From positions 19,639 through 83,638 of the forward strand of contig JBAVAR010000152.1 in the NCBI GenBank assembly GCA_049585815.1: a DNA stretch of 64,000 nucleotides, read 5' to 3'. Shown piece by piece: positions 7,894 through 15,753 of this stretch (its first letter is position 1; every line of letters starts with the position of its first letter). Source of the stretch: DATLSM01 sp049585815 (GTDB taxonomy: Bacteria; Actinomycetota; Thermoleophilia; Solirubrobacterales; 70-9). The position numbers and the translations under genes were made by a program. Under the pieces are notes generated by a model. The model saw nothing but the letters and a program-made list of their open reading frames with translations, did not search any database and was not told the origin of the DNA.

Positions 7894-8775
7894 GTGATGC
7901 TGCTGCTGACCGGGGCGACCGGCAGCGTTGGCTCGCGATTGCTGCCGCTGTTGCTGGCGCGAGGCGAGGACGTGCGCTGCCTGGTGCGGGAGCCGAGGCG
8001 GTTGGGGGAGCGCCGCGTGGACGTGCAGATCGCGCTCGGGGATCTCGGCGAGATGTCGGATCCCTACCTGGTGCGTCAGGCGCTTCGGGGGGTCGACACG
8101 GTGATCCACCTGGCGGCGACGATCCGCGACCAGCCGCCGAAACGGATCGAGGAGCTGAACGGGCTGGCGAGTATCCGCCTGCTTCGGGCCGCCGAGCGCA
8201 GCGGCGTGCAGCGCTTTGTCTTCTTCAGCGCCCTCAACGCCTCCGCGGCGCAGCGCACCCGTTTTTTCCGCGCCAAGTGGCTGGCGGAGCAGGCGGTCGC
8301 CTCCTCGCCGCTGGAGACGACCGTCTTTGCCCCCTCGATCGTCTACGACCGCACCGATCCCTGGGTCACCCTGTTGCGCCGCTTCTCCTTCCTGCCGGTC
8401 CTTCCGGTCTCCGGCAAGGGCCGAGCCCGGTTTCAGCCGATCTGGGCCGAGGACGCGGCCCGCTGCGTGATCGGCGCGCTGGAGAGCGCGGCGCGGCGCC
8501 CTCGCTATGAGCTCGCCGGACCCCAGATCCTGACCTACGATGAGATCTCAGACCTGGTCAGCAGGGCAGCGGGGCGCCCGCGAGCGCTCCTGCACATCCC
8601 GCTCCCGATTGTCCGCGCCGGTCTGATCGCCCTCCGCGACACGCTCGGCGAGCGGGTCTTTGCGACCTGGGAGGAGGCGGAGCTGATGGAGGTCTCGATG
8701 CTCACCGAGCGCGGCAGTGCCGACGTCGTTGGGCTTGGGATCCAGCCCAGCCGGATGGCCGAGGTGCTGCAATGA
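7894..8775 (+). CDS. NAD(P)-binding atypical SDR / NmrA-like protein
   Basis: A 293-residue Rossmann-fold protein. The N-terminal LLTGATGSVGS (about 4-14) is the dinucleotide-binding motif, and VDTVIHLAA and FVFFSALNA follow as in extended or atypical SDRs of the NmrA/NDUFA9 group. The canonical YxxxK is replaced by RFFRAKWLAEQ, so ordinary SDR catalysis is uncertain. Its job may be redox sensing, or reduction of a quinone or a lipid-like substrate. GTG at 7894 and ATG at 7897 are both possible starts. It ends just before a strong bidirectional terminator shared with groEL. Confidence 0.75.
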   Translation: MMLLLTGATGSVGSRLLPLLLARGEDVRCLVREPRRLGERRVDVQIALGDLGEMSDPYLVRQALRGVDTVIHLAATIRDQPPKRIEELNGLASIRLLRAAERSGVQRFVFFSALNASAAQRTRFFRAKWLAEQAVASSPLETTVFAPSIVYDRTDPWVTLLRRFSFLPVLPVSGKGRARFQPIWAEDAARCVIGALESAARRPRYELAGPQILTYDEISDLVSRAAGRPRALLHIPLPIVRAGLIALRDTLGERVFATWEEAELMEVSMLTERGSADVVGLGIQPSRMAEVLQ

Positions 8776-8776
8776 A

Positions 8777-8804
8777 AGAGGCCCGGGATCTCCCCCGGGC
8801 CTCT
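8777..8804. terminator. bidirectional hairpin terminator
   Basis: A perfect 11-bp stem (AGAGGCCCGGG with its complement) around a 6-base loop. It lies between the convergent ends of the SDR-like gene (stop at 8773-8775) and groEL (stop at 8833). There is no long U tract on either side, as is common for hairpin terminators in high-G+C bacteria. Confidence 0.75.
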
Positions 8805-8832
8805 CGAAAGACAACTCGCCTGTTGGGGCGAA

Positions 8833-10467
8833 TTACATCATCCCGCCCATATCGGGCATCCCGCCCGGCATGCCGCCGCCGCCGTTCTCCTCCGGCGGTT
8901 CGGCGATCACAGCCTCGGTGACGAGGATGTTCTTGGCGATCGACGCAGCGTTCTGCAGCGCCGAGCGGGTGACCATCGTCGGGTCGATGACCCCGGCTTT
9001 GATCAGGTCGCCGTACTCGCCATTGGCCGCGTTGAGCCCTTCACCGGGTTTCAGGTCGCGGACCTTGTTGACGACAACCGAGCCCTCCAGACCGGAGTTC
9101 TCGGCGATCTGGCGGACCGGCTCCTCCAGGGCGCGGTGGATGATCCGCGCGCCGGTGTTCTCGTCGGGATCCTTGAGCTTGTCGGGATCCAGACCGGACT
9201 GGGCGTTGAGCAGGGCGACGCCACCGCCCGGCACCACGCCCTCCTCGAGAGCCGCCCGAGTCGCCTGCAGCGCATCCTCGACCCGGTGCTTTTTCTCCTT
9301 CATCTCGGTCTCGGTCGCAGCGCCAACCTTGACCACCGCGACGCCACCGGCCAGCTTGGCGAGACGCTCCTGGAGCTTCTCCCGATCAAAGTCGGAGTCG
9401 GTGTTCTCGATCTCCTGTTTGATCTGCTTGATCCGGCCCTTTATGTCCTCGCCCTCTCCGGCTCCATCGATGATCGTCGTCGTGTCCTTGGAGACGACGA
9501 CGCGGCGGGCCCGACCGAGCTGGGAGAGCTGGGTGTTCTCGAGTTTGAGACCCATCTCCTCGGTGATCACCTCACCGCCGGTGAGAATCGCGATGTCCTC
9601 GAGCATCCGCTTGCGGCGGTCGCCGAAGCCCGGAGCCTTGACCGCGACACCGGTGAAGGTGCCGCGCAGCTTGTTGACGACGAGCGTCGCAAGACACTCG
9701 CCCTCGACATCCTCGGCAACGATCAAGAGCGGCTTACCGCCCTGCATCACCTGCTCGAGGACCGGCAGGATGTCGCGCACCGAGCCGATTTTCTGGTTGG
9801 CGATGAGGACGTAGGGATCCTCCAACACCGCCTCCATGCGGTCTTGGTCGGTGACCATGTAGGGGGAGATGTAGCCCTTGTCGAACTGCATCCCCTCGGT
9901 GAACTCCAGCTCCATGCCGAAGGTCTGGCCCTCCTCGACGTTGACGACGCCGTCTTTGCCGACTTTCTCGATTGCGTCGGCGATCACGCTGCCGATCTCA
10001 TCGTCGGCGGCGGAGATCGCCGCGACGCGGGCGATCTGCTCCTTGCCCGCGACCTCTTTTGACTGCTTCTCGCGAAGGTTGTCGACCACCTCGTCGACGG
10101 CCTTCTCGATCCCGCGGCGCAGGGCCAGCGGGTTGGCGCCAGCAGCCACATTTTTGAGGCCCTGGCGGACGATGATCTGCGCTAGCAGGGTCGCCGTGGT
10201 GGTCCCGTCGCCAGCCACATCGTTGGTCGCCGTGGCGACCTCGCGGACGAGCTGGGCGCCCTGGTTCTCGAAGACGTCCTCGACCTCGATCTCGCGGGCG
10301 ATGGTGACGCCGTCGTTGGTGATCGTGGGCGCGCCGAACTTTTTGTCGAGCACTACGTAGCGCCCCTTCGGGCCGAGGGTTACCTTGACGGCGTTGGCGA
10401 CTGCATCGACGCCGGCCTGCAGGGCCCCCCGTGCCTCCTCGCTGTACTTCAGCTCCTTGTGAGCCAT
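8833..10467 (-). CDS. groEL: 60 kDa chaperonin GroEL
   Basis: A 544-residue chaperonin subunit that forms the double-ring folding chamber with GroES. The N-terminus (AHKELKYSEEAR), the ATP-binding GDGTTTAT (about 86-93), KAPGFGDRRK and the GGGVAL region are all in place. The C-terminus carries the Gly-Gly-Met-rich tail common to housekeeping GroEL proteins. It lies 43 bases downstream of groES on the minus strand, under the CIRCE operator before groES. No second groEL is in the window. Confidence 0.97.
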   Translation of the reverse strand: MAHKELKYSEEARGALQAGVDAVANAVKVTLGPKGRYVVLDKKFGAPTITNDGVTIAREIEVEDVFENQGAQLVREVATATNDVAGDGTTTATLLAQIIVRQGLKNVAAGANPLALRRGIEKAVDEVVDNLREKQSKEVAGKEQIARVAAISAADDEIGSVIADAIEKVGKDGVVNVEEGQTFGMELEFTEGMQFDKGYISPYMVTDQDRMEAVLEDPYVLIANQKIGSVRDILPVLEQVMQGGKPLLIVAEDVEGECLATLVVNKLRGTFTGVAVKAPGFGDRRKRMLEDIAILTGGEVITEEMGLKLENTQLSQLGRARRVVVSKDTTTIIDGAGEGEDIKGRIKQIKQEIENTDSDFDREKLQERLAKLAGGVAVVKVGAATETEMKEKKHRVEDALQATRAALEEGVVPGGGVALLNAQSGLDPDKLKDPDENTGARIIHRALEEPVRQIAENSGLEGSVVVNKVRDLKPGEGLNAANGEYGDLIKAGVIDPTMVTRSALQNAASIAKNILVTEAVIAEPPEENGGGGMPGGMPDMGGMM

Positions 10468-10510
10468 CTGGTTTCAGTCCTCCTTGTTCTTCTAAGTCCT
10501 GTTGACGGGG

Positions 10511-10798
10511 TCAGTCGAGCTTGGCGAGGACATCCGACTCGCGCAGAACGAGCAGGTCGTCCCCCTCGACGGTGACCTCGGTGCCGCCGTATTTGGAGTA
10601 GAGGACCTCATCGCCCTCAGCGACGTCGAGCGGGCGGCGGCTGCCGTCCTCCTGGATCGCGCCGTCGCCGACGGCGAGAACCTTGCCCTTCTGCGGCTTC
10701 TCCTTGGCCGTATCGGGGAGGACGATGCCGCTCGCGGTCGTCTCCTCCTCATCGATCGGCTTGACAATCAGCCGGTCCCCGAGGGGCTTCAGCTTCAT
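10511..10798 (-). CDS. groES: 10 kDa co-chaperonin GroES
   Basis: A 95-residue GroEL lid protein. Motifs include LKPLGDRLIVKP at the N-terminus, the mobile loop EEETTASGIVLPD and the C-terminal GDDLLVLRESDVLA. The frame opens 16 codons further upstream, but I chose the ATG at 10798 because the family starts there and GGAGGT lies at 10805-10810 on the minus strand. It is the first gene of the groES-groEL operon. Confidence 0.96.
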   Translation of the reverse strand: MKLKPLGDRLIVKPIDEEETTASGIVLPDTAKEKPQKGKVLAVGDGAIQEDGSRRPLDVAEGDEVLYSKYGGTEVTVEGDDLLVLRESDVLAKLD

Positions 10799-10839
10799 CC
10801 GTGTACCTCCGTTATAGGTCAGAAAGTTTCTAACTGGAT

Positions 10840-10866
10840 TTGGCACTCGGGTAGTGAGAGTGCCAA
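10840..10866 (-). promoter_or_regulatory. CIRCE operator (HrcA binding site)
   Basis: A perfect 9-bp inverted repeat, TTGGCACTC-N9-GAGTGCCAA, 42 bases upstream of groES. It matches the CIRCE consensus TTAGCACTC-N9-GAGTGCTAA except for A-to-G (T-to-C) at the third position, changed symmetrically in both arms. CIRCE is the operator of the heat-shock repressor HrcA. A -35-like TTGACC lies next to it at 10869-10874 on the minus strand. The hrcA gene is not in the window. Confidence 0.92.
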
Positions 10867-10905
10867 GGGGTCAAAAGATAGCGACTCCGGGCCGCCGGGG
10901 GTCCG

Positions 10906-11310
10906 CTAGTTGTGATGCGGGGTCTCGCCGTTGCCGAAATGGGAGCCCGGCCGCTCGACGATCTGCGAGAAGCGAATCACCGTGACCTTGTCATCTGGGG
11001 AGATCGGACGACCATAGATCTGCTCGAGGAAGTTGGACGTCTCCTCGAGGCGGCGGAACTCGGGGTTGTCGTGCTCGATGTCACGCGGGGAGAGATCGGC
11101 AACCCGCTTCACCTCGACATCGTCGATCACCGCGGTGAAGATTTTCTCGCGCGGGCTGTGGCGGAAGCCGACCGTGACCCAGACCACCTGGCCCCGCTCG
11201 TACTTGTTGCTCTTATCCCCGAGTCGGATCGTCGCGGTCTTGCGACCGCGCTTGAGCTGGTCGATGAAGACCGCCGAATAGAAGTTGAGTACGTAGGCAC
11301 CGCCCTTCAT
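10906..11310 (-). CDS. ASCH-domain protein
   Basis: A 134-residue protein of the ASCH fold (PUA-like), a likely RNA-binding or RNA-modifying domain. The motif KRGRKTATIRLGDKS (about 18-32) and the following strand pattern YERGQVVWVTVGF are typical. The ATG at 11310 is chosen over an upstream one because the domain starts there; TACCCT 9 bases before it on the minus strand could be a -10. The gene ends about 40 bases beyond the CIRCE element and is co-directional with groES, but is a separate unit. Its precise role is unknown. Confidence 0.8.
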   Translation of the reverse strand: MKGGAYVLNFYSAVFIDQLKRGRKTATIRLGDKSNKYERGQVVWVTVGFRHSPREKIFTAVIDDVEVKRVADLSPRDIEHDNPEFRRLEETSNFLEQIYGRPISPDDKVTVIRFSQIVERPGSHFGNGETPHHN

Positions 11311-11642
11311 GGGGAGGCGAGGGTATCCGAACCGCTGGAGAACCGTGAAGGGCCGACCAGCCTGGGCATCCGGCGTCGATTGGATCTGGTCGGAGAACGG
11401 CCCCTGAGATCTCGCCTCCGCGCGGCGCCAACCCCAATGCTGATAGTGCCCGGTGCCATTGAGGTGCGCATCGTTGAGCCGGTGCCCGCGCACCCGAGCT
11501 CATCGAAAGCGCCAGGGCCCAACCCGGTCCGGTCGTCAACAGATCGGCCCTCGATCGAGCTCACTCCGCCTCGCTTTGCGCGGCGGAGGAACTGCGGGGC
11601 CGCCGGATCATGAAAGCGGGGCGAGCTGGCAGGATCCCGCAG
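11311..11642. other. gene-free stretch between divergent genes
   Basis: This holds the promoters of the ASCH gene (minus) and the AraC-type gene (plus). Both frames through it lack known domains. I see no repeat or RNA feature. Confidence 0.45.
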
Positions 11643-12098
11643 GTGAACAGCAAACCATTGAGCGCCCAGCACCTGCCCGATCTCGCCCACCTGCGCCGCG
11701 CCCGAGATCTGATCGACCGTGAGTACGCACGGCCGCTTGACGTCGCCGCGCTCGCCCGCGCCGCGCTGATGTCGACCGCACACTTCTCGCGGCGCTTCCG
11801 CGCCGCCTATGGGGAGACGCCCTACGCCTACCTGATGACCCGCCGGATCGAGCGGGCGAAGGCGCTGTTGCGCCGCGGCGATCTGTCGGTGACCGAGGTC
11901 TGTTTGGCAGTCGGCTGCTCCTCGCTGGGCTCATTCAGCGCCCGCTTCACCGAATTGGTGGGAGAGGCGCCGACGGTCTACCGGGCCCGTGACCACAACA
12001 ACCTCGCCAGGGTGCCCGGCTGCCTCAGCAAGGACCTGACCCGGCCAAGGCCCAAGCCGAGCAGGATTGGAGAAGCGCGCGAGGCCATTGCTCCATAG
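11643..12098 (+). CDS. AraC-family DNA-binding protein (short, HTH only)
   Basis: A transcription regulator of about 151 residues made almost only of the double helix-turn-helix AraC domain (about 15-112). LDVAALARAALMSTAHFSRRF is the first HTH, split here as LDVAALARA then ALMSTAHFSRRF, and SVTEVCLAVGCSSLGSFSARF carries the second. No ligand-sensing domain precedes it, so its signal is unknown. The GTG at 11643 has AGGA 8 bases upstream; an ATG at 11610 is the alternative. A VOC protein gene follows after 9 bases, so it may act as a local regulator or be fused functionally with that protein. Confidence 0.82.
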   Translation: MNSKPLSAQHLPDLAHLRRARDLIDREYARPLDVAALARAALMSTAHFSRRFRAAYGETPYAYLMTRRIERAKALLRRGDLSVTEVCLAVGCSSLGSFSARFTELVGEAPTVYRARDHNNLARVPGCLSKDLTRPRPKPSRIGEAREAIAP

Positions 12099-12101
12099 GC
12101 T
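12096..12101 (+). promoter_or_regulatory. putative -10 element (TAGGCT) of the VOC gene
   Basis: TAGGCT ends 6 bases before the ATG at 12108 and overlaps the end of the preceding AraC-type gene. It would give a leaderless VOC message independent of the gene before it. Confidence 0.4.
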
Positions 12102-12107
12102 TGCGGC

Positions 12108-12515
12108 ATGAACCTCACCCTCTCCACCTGCTTCGTCTTGGTCCACGACCCCGACCTCGCGCTGTCCTTCTACCGCGACACACTCGGACTCGAGTTGCGC
12201 AACGACGTCGCCCGGGGAGAGTTTCGCTGGATCACCGTCGGCGCCGGTGCCCAACCCGATGTCGCGATCGTCCTCACCAATTACCTGAACGGCAGCCCCG
12301 CCGACAACGACGCGCTTGCTGAGCTGCTTGCAAAGGGTGCCCTCAACGGCGTCCATTTCCACACCGATGACCTCGACGCGACCTTCGAGAAGCTGCGTGC
12401 CTCCGATGCTGAGATCGTGCAGGAGCCGACTGATCAGCCCTGGGGAGCCCGAGATTTTGCCGTGCGTGACCCGTCCGGCAATCTGCTGCGCATCGACCAA
12501 CCGCCCGCCGCATAG
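12108..12515 (+). CDS. VOC-family (glyoxalase/bleomycin-resistance fold) protein
   Basis: A 135-residue protein with the two babbab modules of the vicinal-oxygen-chelate fold. VHDPDLALSFYRDTLGLEL opens the first module and HTDDLDATFEKLRA the second, and it closes with RDPSGNLLRIDQP. The likely metal ligands are the His in GVHFHTDD and a Glu or Asp near the C-terminus. The family covers glyoxalase I, dioxygenases and antibiotic-binding proteins, so the substrate cannot be told. It follows an AraC-type regulator, a pairing often seen for small stress operons. Confidence 0.85.
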   Translation: MNLTLSTCFVLVHDPDLALSFYRDTLGLELRNDVARGEFRWITVGAGAQPDVAIVLTNYLNGSPADNDALAELLAKGALNGVHFHTDDLDATFEKLRASDAEIVQEPTDQPWGARDFAVRDPSGNLLRIDQPPAA

Positions 12516-12684
12516 AGCGGCTCAGATTCGAGCCTGGCCCTGAGGATGCCGACCTGCCCAAATACGGGGGCCGATGAGCATGCCGACGGGGAGGGACGGC
12601 GATCGCGTGGCCTAACCTGCCCCCGGACCCGATGCGCCTGCGCACTACGAATGCGCTCTTAGCCGCCCTCCCCCGGGCAACTTG

Positions 12685-13143
12685 TTAATTACCGGGCGGA
12701 GAGCTTCTCCTGATTTCAGGTTTTCGCGCTTGATCAAGGCGCTGGTCAGGGTGCCGGGGACCGGCTGGCGCGCCTGACCGCCTAACCCCTGGCACCGCCA
12801 CCGCCTTTTGAAGTTGGTCCTTGGTGATCTTCGAACGCCCATCGATCTTCAGCTTGCGCGCCTCGCTGTAGAGCTGCTCGCGGGTCCTCCCCTGCGGCCG
12901 GCTGGTGCCCGAGCGCTGCCCGCCGCGGCGCCCGGAGGAGATGCCCTCGGTCGAGAATCGTGAGCGAGACCTCGATTCTCCCGATGGCGATCGGGCCTTC
13001 TCCTTGTTCACAGTCCTCGCGGCGAACTCCTCGAGGATCTTCGCCTTGAAGGCTGGGAGATCGTCGGGCTTGCGGCTCGAGACCAGACTCTGGTCGACGT
13101 GCACCTCCTCATCGACCCACTTCGCGCCGGTGGTCGAGGTCAC
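12685..13143 (-). CDS. 'plasmid stabilization' family protein with Rho_N-like motif
   Basis: A 152-residue basic protein. Its middle part (about 35-117) has the signatures of a small actinobacterial family often named plasmid stabilization protein: AARTVNKEKAR, SGRRGGQRS and, in the Rho_N/SAP-like helix-extended-helix part, GRTREQLYSEARKLKIDGRSK. The family normally ends soon after this motif. Here the frame goes on for about 35 residues of low-complexity, Arg/Pro-rich sequence, which suggests a frameshift or changed stop near the 3' end. The N-terminus also differs from the usual one. It starts with GTG 6 bases after the cupin gene ends, with GGAG upstream, so the two are probably co-transcribed. 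The name is historical and does not prove a plasmid role. Confidence 0.62.
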   Translation of the reverse strand: MTSTTGAKWVDEEVHVDQSLVSSRKPDDLPAFKAKILEEFAARTVNKEKARSPSGESRSRSRFSTEGISSGRRGGQRSGTSRPQGRTREQLYSEARKLKIDGRSKITKDQLQKAVAVPGVRRSGAPAGPRHPDQRLDQARKPEIRRSSPPGN

Positions 13144-13149
13144 CGCGCA

Positions 13150-13539
13150 CTACTCCGCCCACCAGCCCATCAGTAGCTCACCATCACCGTCACACCTGGG
13201 GCCAAAGACGAGAATGTCAAGGCCCGTCGGCCCCGCCTCAAACGCCCGGGTGACGTTGGGTGCGACTCGAATCGCATCGAGCAACTCAAGCTGGACTATC
13301 TCCTCGTCGAGCTTGACCCTGCCGGAGCCCGCCAGCACGACGTAGACCTCCTCGGCCTTCTCATGCCTGTGGGCAAAGGGTTGGCGCTGATCTGCCTTCA
13401 AACGGTGGTAGCTGAAGCCGGTGTCCTTGGTATCAAGTGCATCCTTTGCAAATCGCGCTTCCTGGACGTCGCCGAAGCCGGACTTTGGCGCGGAATCCTC
13501 GATATCGGTGAGCTTCCGCAGGGTATATGGCGTTGCCAT
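13150..13539 (-). CDS. cupin-domain protein
   Basis: A 129-residue single-domain cupin. The metal-binding motif 1 is visible as FAHRHEKAEEVYVVLAGSG (His, His and Glu ligands), and motif 2 is weaker, around DAIRVAPNVTRAFEAG, where the usual His is replaced. Such small cupins act as isomerases, dioxygenases or sensors. The ATG at 13539 is chosen because AGAAGGGG lies just upstream on the minus strand; an upstream in-frame ATG lacks this. Convergent or operon partners are the YCII gene upstream and the Rho_N-like gene downstream. Confidence 0.82.
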   Translation of the reverse strand: MATPYTLRKLTDIEDSAPKSGFGDVQEARFAKDALDTKDTGFSYHRLKADQRQPFAHRHEKAEEVYVVLAGSGRVKLDEEIVQLELLDAIRVAPNVTRAFEAGPTGLDILVFGPRCDGDGELLMGWWAE

Positions 13540-13565
13540 GGTTGCCCCTTCTTCTCGATTAATTC

Positions 13566-13895
13566 CTATGCCGTGGAATTCAACGGCCACACCTCAACCA
13601 CTCCATGGGCGACCGCACAGGGGGTCCCGGAGGCGAGTGCGACCGCCTCATCGAGGCTCTCGGCATCGATCACCGCGAAGCCGGCAATCGGCAGCTCTGA
13701 GTGCAGGAACGGCCCCTCGGTGGTTTCCAATTCGGCCCCGTCGTGATTGCGCACCTGCACCGCCTGCCCGGCGATCCCAATCAGCGCGCCTTCGGCGCGC
13801 AACCGTTCGTCATGTCGATGGGTCGCATCGCGGAGTGCGCTGTCAGTTCGGTCATATCCTTCACGATCTCCGTATCCGATGGTTATGAATTTCAC
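13566..13895 (-). CDS. YCII-related (DGPF-type) protein
   Basis: A 109-residue YCII-domain protein. Its C-terminal half has the family pattern TEGPF followed by a ferredoxin-like b-a-b unit (AGFAVIDAESLDEAVALA) and VEVWPL. YCII proteins are small, often dimeric, and sometimes linked to sigma factors or dehalogenase-type chemistry. The usual role is unknown. The GTG at 13895 is supported by GGAGG about 8 bases upstream on the minus strand; the frame is open to 14015 but without domain sequence. The cupin gene follows after 26 bases. Confidence 0.8.
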   Translation of the reverse strand: MKFITIGYGDREGYDRTDSALRDATHRHDERLRAEGALIGIAGQAVQVRNHDGAELETTEGPFLHSELPIAGFAVIDAESLDEAVALASGTPCAVAHGVVEVWPLNSTA

Positions 13896-14252
13896 AAGCT
13901 CGCCTCCGCTCTGAATTTTCAACCGGCTCCATACCCGTGGCCACCATCCCTTAAACGATTGTTCTCCGCCATCGGTTGGTCCAGATACGAGGAGATCCCC
14001 CGCCACTGGGCTCATTCTCCAGTTGGAGACTCTCTGGTTGCGCTGACAAGGTCTGCGATCTCCCCATCAAGGCATTCAGCACCCCAAGACAACCGCTCGC
14101 CTGCGGAGCGGCCATCTATCCCAGCGGGGGCCTGGTGTGAGACTCCAGCCCCCAACTCCAAACTGGGCAAGCCTGTGCAATGTCAATGAGGAAGGTCATG
14201 GGTATAGGTTGAACAACCGAGGCGAGAACGCCGCAGCACCGAGGAGCCGCCA
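13896..14252. other. gene-free stretch between divergent genes
   Basis: This contains the promoter regions of the YCII gene (minus) and the DHFR-like gene (plus). Reading frames across it have no domain and read as shadows of the YCII gene. Nothing else is recognised. Confidence 0.45.
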
Positions 14253-14894
14253 ATGACAAAACTGCGCTTAAACATCTCGATCTCGATTGACGGCTACGTC
14301 GCCGGACCGAGTCAGAGCGAGGAAAACCCGCTCGGCATCGGGGGAATGCGACTGCACGAGTGGGTGTTCCCCCTCGCTTCCTTTCGCGAGGTTCATGGGG
14401 AAAAACAGGGAGGGGAGGTCAACGCCAGCACCCAGGTATTTGAGGAGCGCTTCGAAAACATCGGCGCGACGATCATGGGCCGCAACATGTTCGGCCCCGA
14501 GCGCGGCCCATGGGGAGAAGACCCATGGCGGGGGTGGTGGGGGGAGGATCCTCCATTCCATAATCCGGTCTTCGTCCTAACCCACCATCCCCGCGAACCA
14601 TTGGCGATGGAGGGAGGAACAACTTTCCACTTCATCACCGACGGGATCGAGGCAGCCCTCGAGCGAGCCAGGGAGGAGGCCGGCGGGGCGGATATCTCCC
14701 TCGCCGGCGGGGCGAGCGTCGCCCGCCAGTGCCTCAACGCCGGACAAGTCGATGAGGTGGAGCTATCCATCGTTCCCCTCCTGCTCGGCAGCGGCGAGCG
14801 ACTCCTTGACGGCGTCAACAACCTTGAGCTTGAACAACTCCGCGCGGTGAAAGCCCCCGGGGTTACACACCTCAAGTACCGAGTCCTGGGCTGA
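14253..14894 (+). CDS. dihydrofolate-reductase-like (RibD C-terminal fold) protein
   Basis: A 213-residue protein of the RibD_C/DHFR-like family. It has the N-terminal strand LNISISIDGYVAGP, the nucleotide-binding GATIMGRNMFG region, PVFVLTHHPRE, ISLAGGASVARQCL and VDEVELSIVPLLLGSGERL. The family uses NADPH to reduce ribosylaminopyrimidine- or folate-like substrates, but stand-alone members have mostly unknown substrates. The ATG has GAGGAG 6 bases upstream. The gene stands alone between a divergent YCII gene and a convergent Crp-type gene. Confidence 0.85.
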   Translation: MTKLRLNISISIDGYVAGPSQSEENPLGIGGMRLHEWVFPLASFREVHGEKQGGEVNASTQVFEERFENIGATIMGRNMFGPERGPWGEDPWRGWWGEDPPFHNPVFVLTHHPREPLAMEGGTTFHFITDGIEAALERAREEAGGADISLAGGASVARQCLNAGQVDEVELSIVPLLLGSGERLLDGVNNLELEQLRAVKAPGVTHLKYRVLG

Positions 14895-15023
14895 GTCGAC
14901 GGAGGCATTAACTTCACGGTTCGCCTGGGCTGCGAACCGGCGCCAAAGGCTCGATCGATTCAGGGGTGGTTAGGTCGGGCCAGCGGGGCGTCTCGCCGCT
15001 GCAGGGCGATTTGAATCTGAGAC

Positions 15024-15719
15024 TCAGTAGATGTAGTTGCTGAGCTTCGGCGGGTCAAGGACTGTGACTCGGCCGCGTCCAGAGCGAACGACCCCGGCCC
15101 GCTCGAGATCGGCTAGGAATCGGCTGACGCTCTCGCGGGAGGTCCCCGCGAGTTGGGCGAGGTCGGCCTGGTTCATCCGGATCGTCACCTCGCCGCGGTC
15201 GCCGTCACGCGGTGCCTCCTCGGCGACGAGCTGAGAGAGGACACCGGCGACGCGGCTTGGAACGGTTTGGAAGGATTGGCGCGATATCCGTTCGTTGGCA
15301 GCGCGCAGGCGTCGCACCAGGGCGCCGACCAGCTTGACGGTGATCTCTGGGTGGCGGGCCAGCAGCGCCCGCACATCTCCGGCCGGCAGAGCCAAGAGCT
15401 CGCCGTCGCTGAGCGCTTCGACGCTAGCCGAGCGCACCTCGCCATCGAGCATCGCCAGCTCGCCGAAGATGTCCCCCGGCCCGAGAGTGGCAAGGGTGAT
15501 CGCGCGACCGTCGGGGTGCTCGCGGGTGACGCGGAAGCTGCCGCTGCGGACGATGTAGCAGGCATCGGAGTGGTCCCCCTCATGGAAAACCCGCGTGCTC
15601 GCCGGGAAGGAGCGGGCCACGGCGACCCGCGAGAAGCTCTCCAGCTCCCCCTCCTCGAGGTCGCTGAAAAGCGGGACGCTACGCAGCAGCTCGACCGCGC
15701 TCTCCTCACCCTCCGCCAT
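15024..15719 (-). CDS. Crp/Fnr-family transcription regulator
   Basis: A 231-residue regulator. The cyclic-nucleotide-binding b-barrel spans about 10-130 (PLFSDLEEGEL, then the phosphate-binding-cassette-like GDIFGELAMLDGEVRSASVEAL). A long dimer helix and a C-terminal winged HTH follow, with MNQADLAQLAGTSRESVSRFLADLE as recognition region, shown here split as MNQADLAQLAG and TSRESVSRFLADLE. No Cys cluster for an Fnr Fe-S centre is seen, so cAMP or another small ligand is more likely. It lies 34 bases after the Lhr gene on the same strand, but has its own extended -10. Confidence 0.92.
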   Translation of the reverse strand: MAEGEESAVELLRSVPLFSDLEEGELESFSRVAVARSFPASTRVFHEGDHSDACYIVRSGSFRVTREHPDGRAITLATLGPGDIFGELAMLDGEVRSASVEALSDGELLALPAGDVRALLARHPEITVKLVGALVRRLRAANERISRQSFQTVPSRVAGVLSQLVAEEAPRDGDRGEVTIRMNQADLAQLAGTSRESVSRFLADLERAGVVRSGRGRVTVLDPPKLSNYIY

Positions 15720-15726
15720 CGGGGCG

Positions 15727-15732
15727 ATTATC
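15727..15732 (-). promoter_or_regulatory. putative extended -10 element (TGTGATAAT) of the Crp-type gene
   Basis: On the minus strand GATAAT, preceded by TGT, ends 7 bases before the ATG at 15719. It matches TATAAT at five of six positions and has the extended TGn. A leaderless message is likely. Confidence 0.55.
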
Positions 15733-15753
15733 ACAGCGCCGACCCGCCGCCGC

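Noticed and set aside
9136..10062. Plus-strand open frame opposite groEL
   Set aside because: groEL is unmistakable on the other strand; the frame is a shadow.
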